Assembly: GCA_021613535.1 (NCBI GenBank)
Contig: CP075494.1
Location: 5,394,001-5,458,000, forward strand
Reading direction: 5' to 3'
Source: Adineta vaga
Taxonomy: Eukaryota > Rotifera
Length of the DNA: 64,000 nt
The translations under genes and the position numbers were made by a program. This document shows, piece after piece, positions 22,361 to 32,112 of this stretch. Each line of letters opens with the position of its first letter. The stretch's first letter is position 1. The notes beneath the pieces were generated by a model. It did not search any database. It was not told where the DNA came from and worked only from the letters and a program-made list of their open reading frames with translations.

Positions 22361-23216
22361 CACTGCGAAGAAACAGAACTACAGGAGGAAAAAAATGAAA
22401 TGTTTTTTTTTTGCATGTAACTTGATGATAAAGAAGAAAACTTACAAAGGTTTATCACAATAATATTAACGATACAAAAAGTAAAGCAACACAACGTAAT
22501 TCGATAAATAAAATCATCATCCAACGCATGTGACCTACTCGTATTATTTATTGTAATAGCATTATTTTGCCGATCGAGATGAGAGTAATTTTAAACACAA
22601 GTTTTTCGCATTGATCAATGTATTCAACAAAATAAGAGAAAACTCATCGACAAAGTTCCATTAAATAGTCGTTATTTTCATACATATGGATAATGAAATC
22701 GGTATTACATCGATCTAGTCATATATTAATATCAGATAATATATAAAGAATTATTTATTGAGCTAGAAAATTAGAAATTATGTTTAACTGATACGAAATT
22801 TGAGTATGAAACGATTGAATATGATACTGAGAAAGACATTCAAAAAGTCTTATAGAAAGTGTATATCTCGTAGGGTAAATATGTGAAGATTTCTTTGCAC
22901 GCAGTTGTAATTAAATGACACAACACGGTCACCTATTTAAAATGATAATTGAGAATTTTGAAGGGTAGTATATAATAACTGAAAATTTCCTTCCAATAAT
23001 CTACGATTATAAAATAAAAATACGAAGACAAGAATTATTGATCCAACTCATCACGTAGTCGCTGTCTAACCCCAATCGATAACAAAAATAATAGATAGAT
23101 AGCCTTTCTCTGCTAGCGATTGGATCGGTTGTGAAAGATATAAACCTATAATGTATGGCCTTGTTTATTGGAAAGTCAGTTTTATTCAAAATCAAATAAT
23201 CAATCAACACTAAATA
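22361..23216. other. Intergenic, about 0.85 kb
   Basis: AT-rich sequence between the tandem repeat and the decayed NHL gene. A short minus-strand frame at 23007-23210 has no recognisable similarity. Nothing else was seen. Confidence 0.55.
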
Positions 23217-23780
23217 TCAAGTTTTTTATATTGTAAATTCATCATTTGAGCGAAAATATCAACATAGAGATTTCTCTGAAAATCTAATGACAAACCACAT
23301 GGAATATTTAATTGATTTGATCCAGCACCTTCTTCTTTTCCATCCACAACAATTTCGCCTTTATTTCTCCCTTCGCACCATCGGACTACTCGATGATTTC
23401 CCCAATCTGTCACATAGATTTGACCAAAATAATCAATATTGTCGACAAGAATTTCTGACTGTCGATTAAGCCATCGAACAACTCGTTTACTTTCGTCATC
23501 AGCAATGATTAATGAATGATCTTGTTTATCAGCAATCATACCTGCTGGATGATACAGCTGATCAGATCTAATTTCTTTGTCCATTTCTACCTGCAACGAT
23601 CGTTCCCTATTTGGCACCATATATCCACTTGACAATACGATGATTCCATGAATCAGCAACATAAATCGATTTCTTTTTAGTAATATAGATTCCCTTAGGA
23701 GAATAAAGTTGATTTAATTTATTTCCATATGCATTTTCTCCAGCAACAGTCATAGCGTATTGTTTCCATTTGTTGAATTT
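23217..23780 (-). pseudogene. Decayed NHL-repeat gene fragment
   Basis: Reading the minus strand from ~23780, NHL-type blades are clear: TVAGENAYGNKLNQLYSP, SIYVADSWNHRIVKW, then an in-frame TAG (23609..23607) where the family has a codon in GAK.GTIVAG. A frameshift follows, and the open frame resumes with PAGMIADKQDHSLIIADD and DWGNHRVVRWCEG. Between NIDYFG and QIYVTDWG about ten residues expected for a blade are missing. The last blade loses its pattern after NLYV. One stop, at least one frameshift and a deletion make this a pseudogene of an NHL beta-propeller protein. Confidence 0.75.
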
Positions 23781-24049
23781 GATTACTAAAGAGATAAAGA
23801 CGTCAATTTTAACTTGTTAGGTATAGAATAGATCATTTTTTTAAATAGTACTTTCCCTTCAATTTTTCTATGAAGATAGGACCGAAATTTTATCAATTCA
23901 GTTTGAAGAACCAGTTTTATTGAAATTAGTTGAGAATCTTGTCTGTAAAAAGAAAATCCGAAGTTTTTCAGAGAAACTGATCCAGCAATGATAGAAGAAC
24001 ATGAAATAATAAAAATATGCAATCATTTTATTCAATAACGTTGAGTCTT

Positions 24050-24650
24050 TTTAAATCAGTTAGAAAGTACATTATCATTACTCGGAATAATTCATTATTC
24101 ATAGTATTAAACATAGAAGCATCTTCTATAAAAGAAATGCAATTGACGATCCAACTTTCACCGGCATTGATTTTAATCCATGTATATGATCTGTTTCAAT
24201 AGCTCTCATGCTATTTCTTTGTGAATCAATATGTCGTAAATAATAGATTCGACAACAATCTAAGAAAAATAAAATCACGAATGGATCACAATCATCGATA
24301 TCATTCAGTAGATTTTGTGTATTGATTAAATATTTTCTTAAGTCACTACCAATCAATGCTGTTCTTATTGATGAATCACCTTCGAGTTCTTCTTTGGAAT
24401 TATCAACTGGACTCAAACAATTCTGTTCCTAAATTTGATTGAAGAGAAGACATAGATGAAACTGAGTGAATAAATTCTTTCTTACTTCTTATTGTATTCC
24501 ATAACCAGCAAAATAGAATAAAACCATATCATCTTTTTTCATTGAACATTCAAAATCAATGATTACATGACGCATTTGTGTATGTGTAGTCGCTATAATC
24601 AAGACAATTCCGATCTTAACTTGAATAATACAAACTAAAGCTATTATTAC
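24050..24650 (-). pseudogene. Decayed caspase-like (peptidase C14) domain
   Basis: Minus-strand pieces in changing frames match the C14 p20 fold: TQMRHVIIDF and DDMVLFYFAGYGIQ (near 24500-24580), then a stop and a frame change, then SDLRKYL...FVILFFLDCCR with the Cys-containing motif (near 24240-24350), then KVGSSIAF and a further frame change. The catalytic His position (GHG) reads GYG, while the Cys of LDCCR remains. Stops and frameshifts, together with loss of the His, indicate a dead gene. It lies directly upstream, on the same strand, of the NHL fragment, so the two could be remnants of one fusion or of two genes. Confidence 0.65.
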
Positions 24651-24944
24651 ATGTAATATCTATATTCTGTTTCGCGACAGTAAAATTCAAGTAAATAAAT
24701 TATACAAGAAGCGCTTGCGTGAAACGAAAAGCTTTAAAAATTGTTGACAGAAAAAGAAAAACATTTTCTCGACGCTTTGACATGTGCTTTATTTATGCGT
24801 CGAAAAATTGAATATCATTTCTTTTATCAGTTTTTTTCAGTCGGTAGTAGCAAGAATAGTGGAAAACGTTTTATCAAAAATCAATTCATTGATAGGAAGT
24901 GTATACGATTGTATTCACTGATTATTTATCTTTGTAGAATTATC
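24651..24944. other. Divergent spacer and 5' leader of the first UBL gene
   Basis: Holds the leader of the UBL gene. An acceptor-like TTTGTAG ends at 24937, eight bases before its ATG. The open frame extends upstream to 24741, but that part is not protein-like and is interrupted by this acceptor, so it is treated as leader or intron. Confidence 0.5.
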
Positions 24945-25646
24945 ATGAGAAAGATCTATATTAAGACAACGACTGGTATGGGCAGAACTTATGATTTCGA
25001 TATCGAATCATTTACAACAATTAAACAATTAAAAGAACAATTTTTGAAGAAGACAAAGAGTGAAAAAGACGGACAAAATCTTCGTTTTGTATTCAATGAA
25101 GAAATACTGGAAGACGATAGTCGTATATTATCAACTTATGGTATTGAGGATGAATCGATGTTACAAGTAATTAATTTGGATGATAGAACTCGTAATGGTG
25201 CATTTAGAATACCGACATTTATTGATGTAAGTAATAGTAAAGGTTTGAAAAGAGTAGGATGGGCAAAAACAATAGCTCCGGCATGGCGAATTGCGTCACC
25301 TGGTTTATGTCTTGAAGGTGTGTGCTATAATAAAGATTGCAAAGCTTATCAACAGAGTGTTATCATGTCAATGGGTTTTATAAGATTTGATATAATTGTT
25401 GATGCAGATGGTGATACGACAAAATGTCCACTATGTCACAAATATGTTAATCCAACCACATGTGGTTTTAGTAATTGTTGGTGGAGATACGAAGGAAAAA
25501 AACAAAATGAAAATAAATCACCTGAAAAATGTTCATGTGATTGGCAACAAGCTGATGATGCTTATCATTATTTTGATGAAGATAAAAGTGGAAATGTCAC
25601 ATGGAAACAACTCATTGTTGAAGCAGTGCAAAATAAGCCTAAATAA
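24945..25646 (+). CDS. Ubiquitin-like domain plus cysteine-rich zinc-binding domain protein (copy 1)
   Basis: 233 aa, single coding exon. Residues 1-78 are a ubiquitin-like fold (MRKIYIKTTTGMGRTYDF start; LRFVFNEEILEDD where ubiquitin has LIFAGKQLEDG). The C-terminal part has WRIASPGLCLEGVC, a CPLC pair, NPTTCGFSNCWWRYEGKK and CSCDWQQADDAYHYFD, a set of Cys/His residues likely to bind zinc. The start is the Met just after a 3' splice-like site (TTTGTAG at 24937), a position conserved in the downstream paralogue. A polyadenylation signal AATAAA is at 25690. Proteins of this layout occur in rotifers and protists. The lack of a C-terminal GG after the UBL means no conjugation is expected. The role is unknown; an E3-like or stress-binding role would be a guess. 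Confidence 0.8.
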   Translation: MRKIYIKTTTGMGRTYDFDIESFTTIKQLKEQFLKKTKSEKDGQNLRFVFNEEILEDDSRILSTYGIEDESMLQVINLDDRTRNGAFRIPTFIDVSNSKGLKRVGWAKTIAPAWRIASPGLCLEGVCYNKDCKAYQQSVIMSMGFIRFDIIVDADGDTTKCPLCHKYVNPTTCGFSNCWWRYEGKKQNENKSPEKCSCDWQQADDAYHYFDEDKSGNVTWKQLIVEAVQNKPK

Positions 25647-26971
25647 CAACTTGATTTTCTATATTGAAGAAATATATCAATGAAGTATCAAATAAAAATT
25701 TATTCCTTCAATCTTTTCTTGAGAGCTTCTAATTATTGAAATAAATTTCCATTGAACTGTTCAGCCTTTCTTTCGATGATATATGACAATATTTATCAAA
25801 AGAAATATGGTAATTATTAATAATCTGGCACGTTGTACATATCCAAAATTTACTCAAAAGTAATTATTGTTGTGCAAAGACCTTTTTTCGATGTGAATAC
25901 GAAGACATTGTTCTATCTATGAATTTTCACCTATACTTCAAGTTCTTGCACAGTTACAACTATTAATAGATGCGAAAACATCGGATTGAAATCCTGATGT
26001 CATGTGTACTTTAAAAAGATGATCTGGGTGAAATTTAACCATCGTGAGAGTGCCCCTCCTCCCTTGCAACGCTTCCTATCGATTTGAATCCTATATTGGC
26101 ATTTATTCAGATCTAAGCAATCACCATGAAAGGTTAGGTGAGGATAGTTTTTATAGAGATTGGATGCATAATAAACTGACAGATAGAAAAACAAACTTTT
26201 CTTCTTTATATATCTACAGAAAATATAGAAAGTTTTACTGTAGCTCAGCAACGGTATAACCGATTCTGTTCATCCTCGAACTCGACTGAGATATTGATGA
26301 GATAATGCTATATACAAAACTTCATGACAACTGGATTAGTCTTTGAGGAGTTATCGCGTAAACGGATAGTGTACTCACTTTTTGAGTACGCAAAAACAAT
26401 ATTTTGATTCATTCTATCTTAATGAATGCTGGTGGACTATGAAGTGAAGACGAGTAACTACGATTTTTTCGTTTTCTTAATACATGTAAAACCATAAATA
26501 GAATAAGACTTCGTAAATTTGATATAGGTTTTTGAAATTTTGTAAGTCACTGAAACTACCTCAGAAGTAGATGAATTCATCTCAGAATACCTTCAAAATA
26601 CTATACTCGATTCAAATCGTTGAGAGAAGACGATGATAGATTTACAATCTAATATATAAATGTAAATGATTCGTTTTCAATAGAAGAACATTTGTCGTGT
26701 ATTTGATAGACAAACGTCATGCTTTGGAAATGTCCTACTATTCTATGTCATTGAATAAATACAATATAGCTGTTATCTAAATCACATATATCTTTTTTCT
26801 GTATATAAACGCGTGTTGAGATGGTTTTTTTTCTTCACAGTTAAGAATTATAGACAAAGCAGTCGACTCTTTCTTTGCATTGATAATTGATAAAACAATA
26901 ATATTTTTCGTGTCTTCTTTCGTAATCTGTAGTTAAGTCTAACAATAATCATTTTCATTTTTAGAAATATT
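25647..26971. other. Intergenic between the UBL paralogues, about 1.3 kb
   Basis: Contains the copy 1 polyA signal and the copy 2 promoter and leader. A short hairpin (gtactca/tgagtac, 26371-26389) is the only structure noted. Overlapping frames on both strands at 26000-26259 look fortuitous. Confidence 0.55.
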
Positions 26972-27685
26972 ATGAGAATTTACATCCAGGTTCCGCTTGG
27001 AGTACTACGCACTTATGAATTCGATGTTGAACCAACTTTGACATTATTCGAATTTAAGATACGTTTCTGTGAAGAATTAAAGACTCCAAAGGATTTACAA
27101 AAAATTTGGTTTATCTATAACAACAGTTTACTTGATGATGATACAAACAGTTTAGAAGATTGTCATGTGGAAGATGAATCAGTATTACAATATGTTGATT
27201 TGTATGACAATGCAGTTAAACGAAATAACTTCAACGTCATTGGAATCAAATTTGTTGATGTTAATGATAAGAAAGGTTTGAAAAAAGTAGCATGGGCGAA
27301 AACAAGTCCGCCTTGGCGAATTGCTCGACCTGGTCTATGTCTTGAAGGTCTATGCAGTAATACGCAATGTGCTGCTCATGGACAATCTGTCATTATATCA
27401 TTTGGTTATGAAAAAATCAATATAGCTGATATAGATGAAACAACATCCAAATGTCCTATGTGTAATCAATTTGTCAACCCACAAACATGTGCTTTTAACA
27501 ATTGTTGGTGGAGATATTACGGTAAAAAGCCGAATACAAAGGATTTACAAAAACAACCAATAAAATGTTCATGCGAATGGCAATACGCTGATAATGCATA
27601 TCATTATATTGACCAAAATGGCACTGAAATAGTTACATGGTTGATACTAACGATTCACGCAGTCAAAGATAAACCAATCACTTAA
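26972..27685 (+). CDS. Ubiquitin-like domain plus cysteine-rich zinc-binding domain protein (copy 2)
   Basis: 237 aa, a tandem paralogue of the gene at 24945 with the same domain order. The UBL part starts MRIYIQVPLGVLRTYEF; the zinc part keeps WRIARPGLCLEGLC, CPMC, NPQTCAFNNCWWRYYGKK and CSCEWQYADNAYHYID. The UBL halves are much more diverged than the zinc halves, which suggests the zinc domain carries the constrained function. An acceptor-like TTTTTAG ends at 26964 before the ATG, as in copy 1. AATAAA at 27715. Single coding exon. Function unknown. Confidence 0.82.
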   Translation: MRIYIQVPLGVLRTYEFDVEPTLTLFEFKIRFCEELKTPKDLQKIWFIYNNSLLDDDTNSLEDCHVEDESVLQYVDLYDNAVKRNNFNVIGIKFVDVNDKKGLKKVAWAKTSPPWRIARPGLCLEGLCSNTQCAAHGQSVIISFGYEKINIADIDETTSKCPMCNQFVNPQTCAFNNCWWRYYGKKPNTKDLQKQPIKCSCEWQYADNAYHYIDQNGTEIVTWLILTIHAVKDKPIT

Positions 27686-27876
27686 TTCAAACGTTTTTGT
27701 AATTATTTGCTATTAATAAATACTATGTTAATATTCTTTTATGGAAATTCATATCCTATACTATCACAATCATTTTTTCTTGAAAAGAAAACTTTTTTAA
27801 AACCAGATAATTGAACATTAAAATTTTACGATTAATGAAATTATTTCTTTTCTTTTCATTATACGAAATAATTCAA

Positions 27877-28848
27877 TTAAAATATAGTGTCCGAAATAAT
27901 CATCAGTGAGACCAAGAATACTATACTTATTCCAAATAGCGAGAGTTGATTCAATGCTGATGATTTTGATACAAGTGGTAAAATATTTATTTGATGAAAT
28001 AATTCCTTTGTTAGTTTTAACATTTGATTGGCATTTTCTTTTGAATTACAATTATCTTGATCACATAAGATTATTTGACTAAAATCTTCAACTGGAACTG
28101 TTGATGGACTTGTAAAAGAATATACAAAGGTAATCGACGTTTCGTTATTCTTTAGATTAAAATATGAATATGTATAAAAGGAAGTAACAATACTTTTTAC
28201 TTTGAAACAACCTGCGTGGAAACTTGATGTAGAATTCAATTGTTCGAATACACATTTCGTTTTATCATCCGGTGATAAACATTGTTCACTTTTATTTGAA
28301 ATATTATCAAAACATGAAGTGACTCTGTTTGATGATGATATCAACATTAAATAGTTCACATCCAGAACAAATTTTACAAATTGTGTTTTCATTGTAACAG
28401 TTTTCGAAACGAAACGACGAGCTTCATTTACGGAACAGAAATCATTTGAATGACACATACTGAGATACAACAGTGTCTTTTTCTAAAGAACATATAGAAT
28501 TAAAGAAATCGAAACATAAAATCAAGCATGAAATACCTCTTCGGGTGTGAAAACTATATTTATTGTCATTGCTTGAAAAGATGGTATTACTAAACCGTTA
28601 CCATGCTTTCTTATTCGATCTAAACTAAGCAAAGTGACTGTGATGTATTCTTCGACGTAATTCGTTAAAACAGAGACAATGCATTCGTCGTCGTTGACTT
28701 CAGTTATATTTGTGCCACATGGTTTCGGCCATTCATTTGTGGCAGGCAATTGCTCGTTCATTTTAATCGTTATCACACATGATATATCACATTTTAATGA
28801 ATGAATAAGATGCAACGAAAGGATGAGAATAATGATATGAACGAGCAT
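27877..28848 (-). CDS. Ly6/uPAR-like GPI-anchored or membrane surface protein, two exons
   Basis: The model is complement(join(27877..28482, 28537..28848)), 305 aa, with a 54-bp phase 0 intron. There is a signal peptide (MLVHIIILILSLHLIHS), then LKCDISC at the mature N-terminus, scattered Cys, several N-glycosylation sites, and ILCDQDNCN near the C-terminus, which is the ending pattern of three-finger (LU) domains. A hydrophobic tail (LFGISIVFLVSLMIISD) follows, consistent with GPI attachment or a membrane anchor. The length suggests two or more disulphide-rich domains. The Ly6 assignment rests on this terminal motif only. A decayed copy of the C-terminal part lies at ~30.1 kb. Confidence 0.6.
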
Positions 28849-30059
28849 TGGTTGAGAACTAGTAAATATATATTTATGTTCCGCGCGTTTTAGTAATTAA
28901 TTATACACTTTTAGAATAGAACTATTTCGTTTATTAATCACAATGAATAGAATCTACCACGAATGTTCTTATTTCTATTTTTTTCAGCTGAATTCAATCA
29001 TCTTCTCGACTTATTTCTTTATTGTCACGGTATAACCTGCTTCAGTACAGTCCATGAACAAGTTTCATGCATATATTAGTTCTCACTCAAGATTCATGTT
29101 TTCGGAAATCTTTCTCAAGACGAAGGAAAACAACATAGTCAACTTTCTCTGAAATTATAAACCATATGTTTTTCAATTGACAGATATGCTGTGTCGAATA
29201 GTCTATAGGAAAATAGATACATGAGAAGCATGAATAAGTTGTTTGAACTAGTGAAGGTGAATATATATGTGTAAAATGAAAAAGATATAGTCATGAACTG
29301 TTGAACAGTTTTTAAAAAAATATTAATATAAACTTTGTTGCGTCGTATTTCACATTCGAAAAGATAAACAATTATAACTTCTTTGTTGTATGTATTCTTC
29401 GATATTTAAATAAAGATATGGCTTTCACATGTTTTCCCGTACTTTCTAATGTATTTGGAATTTACATTTACATCTGAAAGAGCCCGGACTGTCATACACG
29501 CAATACTAACAAGACGATTTTGTAGTAAATATAATAAGAGATAGTGCGTAGTGTTTTGCTACTACTACGACTAGGTTCGAAACGATTTATTGTTATTTAT
29601 ATGTTGACGGAAATTGAGCTATAGAATGCAGTAAAGTCATGTGACATAGAAAGAAAAAGATTTCTTTCATTTCTTTTCGAATAATTTCAGATGCACATGG
29701 AATGAGAAACAACTATTTTATGTTCATTGCCTGAACTGAAGTAGCATTCGTAGGAATATGACGTATAACTACAACAAATGCTATGAGTGTGAAATGAATT
29801 TAAAAACAGTTTCAATAATTCTTCTAGATATCTGAACTAGTCAAAGTGCATCGACAACATCATTTCAGCTTTACAGATAATATCATTTGCCAGAAAAAAA
29901 ATTGTTTTTATTGTAAAGGAAAAAGTCTCGAGAAAGAGATGATCAATAAATCGAATATTCCGATTGAACTAAAATATTTGTTTTCGTTTTGTTAATCGAC
30001 GAAAGAATTGAAATGAAGAGCAAATTGATTCTGTACATGAAAATTTGATTTGATTTTAA
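28849..30059. other. Intergenic, about 1.2 kb
   Basis: AT-rich, with the Ly6-like gene promoter at its left end (TATA-like run near 28865-28875). No supported gene or repeat. Confidence 0.5.
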
Positions 30060-30250
30060 TGTTTCTGATGCAACTGTAAGGGAATAATCGATTATGTCTT
30101 GAGTTACAATTATCTTGATTACATATGATTGTTCAATCCATTTTTTCTTTAGTCTTATCAGTTGATGAATTGGTCACTGGTAACTTTGAATCAAAATGTG
30201 AATATAAAAATATGAAAATGATGATTCTATTATCGATAGGGTTTATTGAA
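30060..30250 (-). pseudogene. Fragment of a Ly6-like paralogue
   Basis: The plus-strand stretch gttacaattatcttgat at ~30102 matches bases near 28048. Translated on the minus strand it gives IICNQDNCNSRHN, the counterpart of IILCDQDNCNSKEN in the gene at 27877. The flanks keep weak similarity, and a stop lies directly before the motif. It is a broken duplicate of the 3' part of the neighbouring gene. Confidence 0.6.
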
Positions 30251-30699
30251 GACGATGACCAATCATATTTTTCTGTATTTCAAAGAGTTATATCGATATG
30301 CTGGTGAAACATGATTTAGAAAATAAATCGAACCAGTTGCCTTAACGATCCATATATCTCCATTGATAATTCATAGTTATGAACTTATTTAAAAGTTAGG
30401 AGAAAGCTGAATTATTACCATGTTATATTCATATATACACAGACGAAGATCATATACAGGTAAACAGCTTAGAACAAGACTTATGATAGAAATAGCTATT
30501 TGGAAACCTGAACGTAAGAGTATTGATGACTGTTTTGTCAATAAAGTGAATATAATATTGATCGTGTAGGAGATGAAATTGTGAGAGAATCTATTCGGGT
30601 ATTCAAAGCAGTAAAGAGAAACGTCTTGCTGACTTTCTTGATTCAACTATTTATTCAGTCAATTAGATATTGTTTCATATTTTTTTTAAAATTTGATGG
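30251..30699. other. Intergenic, about 0.45 kb
   Basis: No supported feature. Overlapping open frames on both strands (30389-30646 minus, 30581-30820 plus) lack recognisable similarity. Confidence 0.5.
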
Positions 30700-30762
30700 T
30701 TTTCCCGAATCAGCGACATATAGATTACCTTTGATATCGAAAGTTAAACCGCGTGATCCGAT
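30700..30762 (-). pseudogene. NHL blade remnant out of frame behind the ART gene
   Basis: In a frame different from the overlapping ART gene end, the minus strand reads IGSRGLTFDIKGNLYVADSG, a typical NHL blade. It suggests the ART gene was once followed in frame by NHL repeats and lost them by a frameshift and deletion. Confidence 0.6.
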
Positions 30763-31451
30763 GTTATATATGGTGATGAAGGTTTTTCTCGCAAACAAAT
30801 TATATGCATTCCTTCCGTAGGTGTAAATTTGTTGATAACTTCAAAATAACTTTTAGGCATCAGAATAATTTCATCTACATCATGAAGATATGAGTGGTTT
30901 TGAATCGACTTTCCATTCAAACATTCGATACAAAATAATGTTCGATCACCTTCAAATTTCAGAGATTCTTGGATAGAATGAAATGATGTTGTACATGAAC
31001 TTATTCCATACCAAACATGATCTTCATTGTATTGATCAATCAAATTTCCATGAGCACCACGCCATACAGTTCCTTTGAAAGATGGAAGTTTATACAAACT
31101 ATTATAAAATAATTTGAGAAAAGGAAACCATTGTGAAAGAGTATCTTGGCTTTGAGATCGAAGCTGTTGATTGAGTAAAGTAGATAAATCCGATGATGGA
31201 AGAGGCCAAGGCGATGTATATAATTGAATTGCTATAGATTCATCGATTGTTAATTCATGCATTGGTTTTCCACGGCCTCTTCTTGAAATTCCAATCATTA
31301 CATTACAATGAAGAAGTAACGGTTCGATTGGTCGTATGGCTTCTTCCAACGACACTAGCGGACAGTTTTGGTAATTGTTAATAGATGATAAAATTTGACT
31401 AGGCTCTTCGTCTGCATCAAGAAAACGTTTGGGAAGAATCCTTTCGGCCAT
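30744..31451 (-). CDS. ADP-ribosyltransferase-fold protein, probably truncated
   Basis: 235 aa, single exon. The R-S-E order of arginine-type mono-ADP-ribosyltransferases is visible: Arg131 in TVWRGAHG, SSCTTS at 151-156, and Glu194 in DVDEIILMPKSYFEV. The residue two before Glu194, usually Glu or Gln in arginine-specific enzymes, is Val192, so NAD hydrolysis or no activity is as likely as arginine transfer. The N-terminal half has the family's helical lead-in (IQLYTS...LSTLLN). No signal peptide, so it should be intracellular. The stop at 30744 comes within a stretch whose other frame encodes an NHL blade, so the present C-terminus looks like the product of a frameshift. Confidence 0.8.
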   Translation of the reverse strand: MAERILPKRFLDADEEPSQILSSINNYQNCPLVSLEEAIRPIEPLLLHCNVMIGISRRGRGKPMHELTIDESIAIQLYTSPWPLPSSDLSTLLNQQLRSQSQDTLSQWFPFLKLFYNSLYKLPSFKGTVWRGAHGNLIDQYNEDHVWYGISSCTTSFHSIQESLKFEGDRTLFCIECLNGKSIQNHSYLHDVDEIILMPKSYFEVINKFTPTEGMHIICLREKPSSPYITSDHAV

Positions 31452-32112
31452 TAACTATTATAAAAATCTTCCGAAATTTTTCATTCTGTTCCTTTTATAA
31501 ACAACATTATTTACAAACAAAAACGTTTGTTACTACGGTAATTCCGTTGAAGAATACAGACATATATGATTAAATTGTGTACATATTTTTTTCTTATTTT
31601 AGAACAAATCCTTTAGCATTAACAATTAGAATATATCAAATATTTATTAAATCTCTTCTTGAAATAAAAAGCCAAAAGAAGATTTATATTTGCATTGACA
31701 CCTTCTAACAAACATTTACAAAAGTTAATAAAGATATCAAAAAGACAAATACTCTTCTCGTTTTCTTTATTGTATACGTTATTTACATTGAATATCATAG
31801 AAGATAAAAAATAAGCAACATGAAGCAAAAAAATCATAGTTGAGTAAAAACTAAAATAGATATATTAGTTTGTCTTGCTTTTTATCATTTTTCAAGGTAA
31901 TATACAAAGTCCACAAGAGAGAATAATGATGAATCAAAAGATATCTTATCATCAGTAGAATTTGCTCTATGATGATGATGACAATATAAATCTTATCATT
32001 ATTAATAAATCTATGCATTTTCTTTGAGTTGAGTTACAATCAACCATCTTTTTTTTTCTTTTACTTTTTGATCTATAAACTTTTATTTTAGATTGGTTTA
32101 ACCTAATCAAAC
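31452..32112. other. Divergent intergenic, about 0.65 kb
   Basis: Separates the ART gene from the M13 peptidase gene. An acceptor-like TTTTAG (ending ~32091) lies ~20 bases before the M13 start codon, consistent with a trans-splice or 5'UTR intron acceptor. No gene is seen; the 72-codon frame at 31619-31837 is not supported. Confidence 0.5.

Noticed and set aside
24741-24944. 68-codon N-terminal extension of the first UBL protein
   Set aside because: It is not protein-like, contains an acceptor site right before the ubiquitin-like start, and is absent in the paralogue.
26044-26259. Overlapping plus and minus open frames
   Set aside because: Both lack motifs and a gene-like context; the sequence is ordinary intergenic DNA.
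26371-26389. Hairpin gtactca-ctttt-tgagtac as a terminator
   Set aside because: Too short and isolated; intrinsic terminators are not expected in a eukaryotic Pol II region.
29561-29590. aggttcgaaac as a tRNA T-loop
   Set aside because: No matching acceptor stem, D-arm or anticodon arm could be folded around it.
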